This document shows, piece by piece, positions 58,950-64,000 of a DNA stretch of 64,000 bases (position 1 is the first letter of the stretch; each line of letters opens with the position of its first letter). A program made the translations under genes and the position numbers. This DNA is from Ceratotherium simum simum (lineage: Eukaryota > Chordata > Mammalia > Perissodactyla > Rhinocerotidae). The stretch is taken from positions 383,312 to 447,311 of the forward strand of contig NW_004454261.1 of NCBI RefSeq assembly GCF_000283155.1, read 5' to 3'. The notes under the pieces are model-generated. The model ran no database searches. It was not told where the DNA came from and saw nothing but the letters and a program-made list of their open reading frames with translations.

Positions 58950-59886
58950 AGAATTTTTGTACCTTGCTCAACAGTTTCGGAACAACATCTAAAGGCACAT
59001 TTTATAATCAAGTATCTGACCAGAAGGATAAGACGTATAGACACTCAAATGTTAACACTTCCTGAAAAATAGACCTAATCCCTTGGAGAATCCGAGAAAA
59101 CAGTCCCGAAAACCAGTCTGGACCTGGTACCTCTGGGGATATCTGCTGATAGGGGGCGTAGGTCATTTCATCTCATTGAACCAGTCTCTTAGTAAAGCCG
59201 TGATGCAGGTGGGCTCCCAAAGTTAGGCCTATATTGTATAAGCAAGTAATCAGGTATTTAACAAGCATTTCTAGAGACAAAAAGAAAAACAAGGTTAATG
59301 GTGGGAGCAAATCATAAGCCAGTTTCTGAGTTCAGAGGACTGCCAGTCAAGAATATTTTTAGATGTCAGCATCAAAACATCTTTTGCGGCTTAAAATGTC
59401 TCTGATGATGTCATCGGGTAATCTCTCTTAAGTTTATATCAAGTCTCCCAGCTCCAATTTGCAAGGCTTCAGGAAAAAGGGCAGGTTCAGTTCTCAGTGA
59501 TTTCAAATGAAAATGATGGGAAAAAAATCAAAAACATTAGTTTGGAGATTTATAGCCAGATATTTCAGGAGACTAGAAGAATTCAGGATCCAGTCCAGTT
59601 AACAGATATAAAACAGAAGCCCCAAAGACAATTATCAGAACTAGATTCTAATATCCATGAATGTGTACTATAGTTTCTATGGAAACATATATTTTTCCCT
59701 CCAAAGTCACCCTCATTTTATAAAAGATAGCCAAATTAAAACTAACTGGTTTGCAAAATAAGTTTAGTTTCAATAAAATTGGCCCAATTATTTACAGAAG
59801 TGTAGCAAGAATAGCAACTGATCATATAGGCTCTTTTAAATCTGCTTAGCTGGAACTCTTTATAAGGAATCTCAGATTGAACTTTA

Positions 59887-60146
59887 TTTTTTATTTTTTA
59901 TTTTTTTGCTGAGGAAGACCGGCTCTGAGCTAACATCTATTGCCAATCCTCCTCCTTTTTTTTTTTTCTGCCCCAAAGCCCCAGTAGATAGTTGTATGTT
60001 ATAGTTGCACATCCTTCTAGTTGCTGTATGTGGGACGTGGCCTCAGCATGGCCGGAGAAGCGGTGCGTCGGTGCACGCCCGGGATCTGAACCCAGGCCGC
60101 CAGTAGCGGAGCACGCGCACTTAACCACTAAGCCACGGGGCCGGCC
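59887..60146 (-). mobile_element. ERE SINE in ERV, minus strand
   Basis: TSD CTCAGATTGAACTTTA at 59871-59886 and 60147-60162. Confidence 0.95.
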
Positions 60147-62040
60147 CTCAGATTGAACTTTAAAAGCCTCTTGAAGCCAGGAAAGCCAAGCCAAGGATTT
60201 TGTTATCAGACTTCACCTGCAATACCTACAGATTTGGGTGACTTCCTCTCTTTTCAAGGTTCCCCAAAATATTGCGTGGTTACTTGCACCTGCCAGATAA
60301 GTGACATTCCTTACTTATCCAGTAAGTGCTGCTTTGAGTGCTGAACATAAGGTACCAGGCCAATATTTCCACATGGCTTTATTCCATAAATTCCAATCTT
60401 TGTCTCTCATAAGCTGTCTTGTCATATCTGAGTCTGTATGTTTTTCTCAAATATGATGGTCTGGTCAAAGCTTTCGTAATATAACCAATGTTTCCAGTTA
60501 TAAGGAAAACAGATTCTTATTGAACTTAAGTGAATAACTATATTGCCGTGAAAATAACAATACTCACTCACTAAGAGTTTCCAAATTCTGTAGGGATCAG
60601 GTAGGGAGAAAAAGATAAATGTTTCAATTCTGCTTACAAACGTATAATTTACCAAATTGTCATAAGTCATAGATAGCTCGGGAGAAAAGAGAAAAAGTTT
60701 TCCTTAAATCTGAAAAAACAAAAGAAAAAAAATCAGCAATATTTCAAACAAAAGTCATAAAAATTATAATCATCCTCATCAGTTTATTCAGTCAATGTAG
60801 TCAATTCTTGATCTTAATTTTGTTAGCAGTTTCACAAAGTCATCAGTTTCTCAGTCAGAATTCTGTAATTTCTTGCCCAGTTCAGTTTTATGATCTGAAA
60901 GTTTACCAGAAACCTGTATTCTAGAGTAAGCACGAGTCCTTTCCATGAACTTCTCTGAAGATGAAACATATTTTTCAAAAGCATCAGAGTGAAGAAATAA
61001 CTCTCTGTAAACTACAAGACCCCAAAATGGCAATTGACAAAGAAATTTGGTTAATTTTATGACATACAACACTTTAAAATAATAACCATAACCGGACTGA
61101 TAACTAGGACAGATCGGAATTTCAGTAATGTTATACAATTTCAAAATGCCTATATCAATAACATTCACCAGCACAATCTCATAGGTCCCCATGAAACAAT
61201 GCTTAGCTGTCCATTTAACCATGGTGACAACCAAAGATCTTGAAGGCGGACGGAGAGACCCAAATAGTTTTAAAAACTCAGAGAGACCTCAGTCTTTTTG
61301 AACATAGGAAATTACTTTAACATAACATAGCTTTTCTGTCTTTTAGGTAGACTTACTCAAAGGTAAAGAAAAACCTTTTAGAACCTCTTTATCAAGTTCG
61401 AGGAAATTACCCTTTTAAGAGAAAGAAGACCAAATTTTAATTTCGTACCAGCTTACTTCTGATATTAAAAAGTATTCACTGAACTAAATTCATTCCAATC
61501 TTAGCCAACTTGACCACGCATAAAACTCTCTCCTCAGAGTTCCTCTTCCACAAACCTTCTATAACTTTCCTTGTATACAAAGCTGTTTTCCTTATTAATT
61601 TTTAGTAGCTTTAATTACATATATTAATTAGAATTTTCTAACCCTTACAGACCTTAATAAAAACTAAAAATTAAGCAATTATGAACTGTCTTTTGTATCA
61701 GTATTCTAAACACTTTTCATAATTTCTAGAAACATGCTACTTCATAGTAATAAAACACAAGGCATGTTTACTAATAGACCCACACACACACTTTTTAGTT
61801 TCTCTGTAATAAGAAGCCAAAGGTAGATAAACTTAGATATGTTTAGCGATAATGTTTCAGTACTTTATCTTACTTGAAAATGAGCAAATTTTTATCATTT
61901 AACTCAATTTGGCAAAAACTCTAAAGTTTTAAGTTACCAAAAAGAATTTAGAAGCTGTTCTTTCAAGTATATAGACCATAAAACATAATTATTGTACCCA
62001 AAAACTCTTACTCATTTTTCCTCTATCTAAATCATTTGTT

Positions 62041-62257
62041 GTTGTTGTTTTTGTTTTTTTGTTTTTTATTTTTTTTGTGAGGAAGATTGGCCCTGAGCTA
62101 ACATCCATGCCCATCTTCCTCTACTTTATGTGGGATGCCGCCACAGCATGGCTTGACAAGTGGTGCGTTGGTCCACCCCCAGGATCCAAACCTGCGAACC
62201 CCAGGCCGCCGAAGCGGAGTGTGCAAACTTAACCACTATGCCACCAGGCCGGCCCCT
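62041..62257 (-). mobile_element. ERE SINE in ERV, minus strand
   Basis: TSD CTAAATCAYTTGTT (one mismatch) at 62027-62040 and 62258-62271. Confidence 0.93.
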
Positions 62258-64000
62258 AAATCACTTGTTTTTCAATCAAACCAACAAACTTAAACCAGCT
62301 TTCAGTTACCAAAGATTAATTTATATCATGTTAACTTGAAACACATTTGGGTTAATTTCTACTACATTTAGAATTTATGTAAGCACTTACTTTAAGCCAA
62401 TCAATGAGAGCTCTTAATTTTGACCATACCATCCAGAGACAAAATATCACACATATGTAACATACATGTAGACACACGTACACTGAGTATCCATAGCTAT
62501 AGTTGTAAAAATACTGCCATGAATCAGGTACAGTAACACAAAGCTCCCTAGTTACGAATCCAAATTTTGTTTTAAGCCTTTCTACTAACATTTGTGGAGA
62601 AGACACTCAAGATACTAGGTTCTTGGTGAGGGCATTCTTATGGTCATTTTTCTGGCCTTTTTACTTTTTTTTTTCTTCAGCTCTAGGAATTAGTGATGGA
62701 CTAGACTAGCAGTCCCCAGAGAGGTGAGGCGATAATCCTTTCTGAGATAAAGAAACTGGGTGGAATGTGAACTGCCTCTACAGCTGCATTTCCAGTCTTA
62801 CGAGGATTTTTTAAGTACAATCACTCTTGATTTCTCAGAAATTGGGTTGTAACTCAAATGACGTTATAGGTTGATCTCCCTGTCCAACTACATCACAAAG
62901 GCACAGAGAAGCCACTCAAATTTTCTCCAGGATGGAGTTTCTGGGGCATGACCCATCCAATTGAAAGTGTTTCCAATCAGCTAAAATGCAGCCCAGCGGT
63001 GAGTCTCCAGAGATACTTGGGGCGCTCCCCATCGTGGTAAAGCCAGTGTCCCACTGACAGCGAGCTGAAGAAGGGTGCAGAGCCCAACTGTGGGCGTCAA
63101 TATAGCTATAAGATTTAGTCAAGTCCTACTCAGCCCGGGCACTTAGTCCCTGAGCCAGCACACAGCAAGCCAGGGAGGAAAGAGGCAAAAGTCTGGAGCA
63201 GGCTGGGGGCCGGGTATCCCAATGCCAGGGTTGAGAGTTAAGTCCCTGGAAAAAAGTTTTCAAGTTTTCCATTTTACAGAAGGTCCAGGTTCTGCTCAGG
63301 TCCAGGCTTAACTTAACCCCAACTTGGAGACAACAGAGGAGGTAATGAACGAAGCAGACAAAGGAGGGAAAGAGATGAACAGGCCTCACCCTCATGGCCT
63401 CTTCCCAAGGATTATCAAGCTAAGGGTCATACAAACAACAGTTCCCGTGCTGGGGCACACAACCCCAGCAGGACAGTTTACAGAATACAGGTCTCCTGTC
63501 CCCATAACCCAGTCAGCAGGCATCTAAAATACTCAACAGGTTCTTGACAGGAGACAAAACAGGGTTCCAGATTGTCAGTCAAATGACTGACTGAGGGGCC
63601 AACGTGGAATCATTCCAGGTGTCCAGAAACCAGAGGAGAACTCCCAGAGGTGGAGCATGGACTCTCCAAAACCAGAGACTGCGGCCTGGTCAAAGGACTG
63701 ACCCACGGGCCAACTCGGCACCACTCCAGGTGCCCAAATAGATTAACAGAAACTAGAAACCAGAACCACCAAGAGACAGCTCACTAGGGGTCTCCGGGGT
63801 GAGCAGGCCCAGAAACCAGAGGGGAGATCCCAGGGGTGGAGCCTTTGACTCGAAAGATTTCTTTCTCAATTCGAAAGCTCAAAAGGAGCCCAAAATGGCC
63901 ACTGTAACTTTAAATTATCCTGGGTTATCTTGCCAGCTGTTTACAGTTATCTCCATTTAAGGGGGCTTTTCCCAGGGTGGCCATAACGAACAAGGTAACT

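Larger units (their letters stand above)
58518..64000 (-). pseudogene. ERV internal region, decayed, running off the window
   Basis: About 5.5 kb on the internal side of the polypurine tract, so the part nearest 58518 should correspond to the env end. All minus-strand frames are broken; the longest are 127 codons (60851-61234) and 84 codons (62352-62606). I cannot identify gag, pol or env domains with confidence. Two minus-strand and one plus-strand EREs interrupt it. The 5' LTR is not in the window. Confidence 0.5.

Noticed and set aside
60851..61234. 127-codon minus-strand frame in the ERV as a possible intact env fragment
   Set aside because: No cleavage site, fusion peptide or other Env motif that I can support; kept only as part of the decayed internal region.
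1..64000. CRISPR arrays, operons, phage or plasmid modules
   Set aside because: Regularly spaced repeats and prokaryotic signals are absent; the repeats are SINEs, LINEs, LTRs and microsatellites of a mammalian genome.

Overview
The window is vertebrate nuclear DNA, almost certainly from a perissodactyl (horse, rhinoceros or tapir lineage). The main evidence is at least thirteen copies of a tRNA-derived SINE of the equine repetitive element (ERE) type. These share the opening 'ggggccggcccngtggc', the RNA polymerase III box B-like 'gggttcggatcc', and an A-rich or (aataa)n tail, and most are bounded by 8-18 bp target-site duplications (TSDs). Old mammalian repeats (MIR, L2, MaLR/MLT1 LTRs, Tigger, L1) fill most of the rest. 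There are no operons, ribosome binding sites, bacterial genes, CRISPR arrays, rRNA genes or functional tRNA genes. I cannot name the species from sequence alone.

One intact host gene is present: CD70 (TNFSF7, CD27 ligand) on the + strand, with coding exons at 29269-29421, 30281-30314 and 32064-32452. It encodes 191 residues with consensus splice sites throughout. A GC-rich 5' region carries a perfect NF-kappaB consensus at 29073-29082 and a GC box at 29134-29143. Intron 2 holds an L2 fragment and a MaLR LTR split by an L1 3' end. An old interspersed repeat begins about 100 bp after the stop codon and may supply the polyadenylation signal.

Layout: 1-3500 holds an L1 tail, a minus-strand class I-like endogenous retrovirus (ERV) remnant with antisense gag and LTR, and a separate + strand LTR. 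3500-10300 is mixed old LTRs, MaLR pieces and an L1 3' end. 10400-18550 is a mosaic of old L1M fragments in both orientations. 18800-24900 has an ERE, an LTR carrying another ERE, MIRs and mostly single-copy-looking DNA. 24878-28636 is a MaLR LTR split by a Tigger-type DNA transposon whose dead transposase is itself split by an ERE. 28640-33100 is CD70. 33290-35040 is an L2 split by an LTR, then another LTR. 35545-42300 is a decayed L1 with three EREs, followed by an L1 in the opposite orientation. 42700-48680 has MaLR LTRs, L1 3' ends, and an L1 carrying one ERE and two opposed LTRs. 49000-53750 has MIRs, a pair of about 840 bp LTRs in the same orientation and two further LTRs. 54300-57990 is L1 3' ends and old repeats. 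57988-64000 is the 3' LTR and internal sequence of a minus-strand ERV that leaves the window.

The main interest is a well-marked stratigraphy of nested insertions and the possible contribution of repeats to CD70 regulation and 3'-end formation. I found no new biological system.
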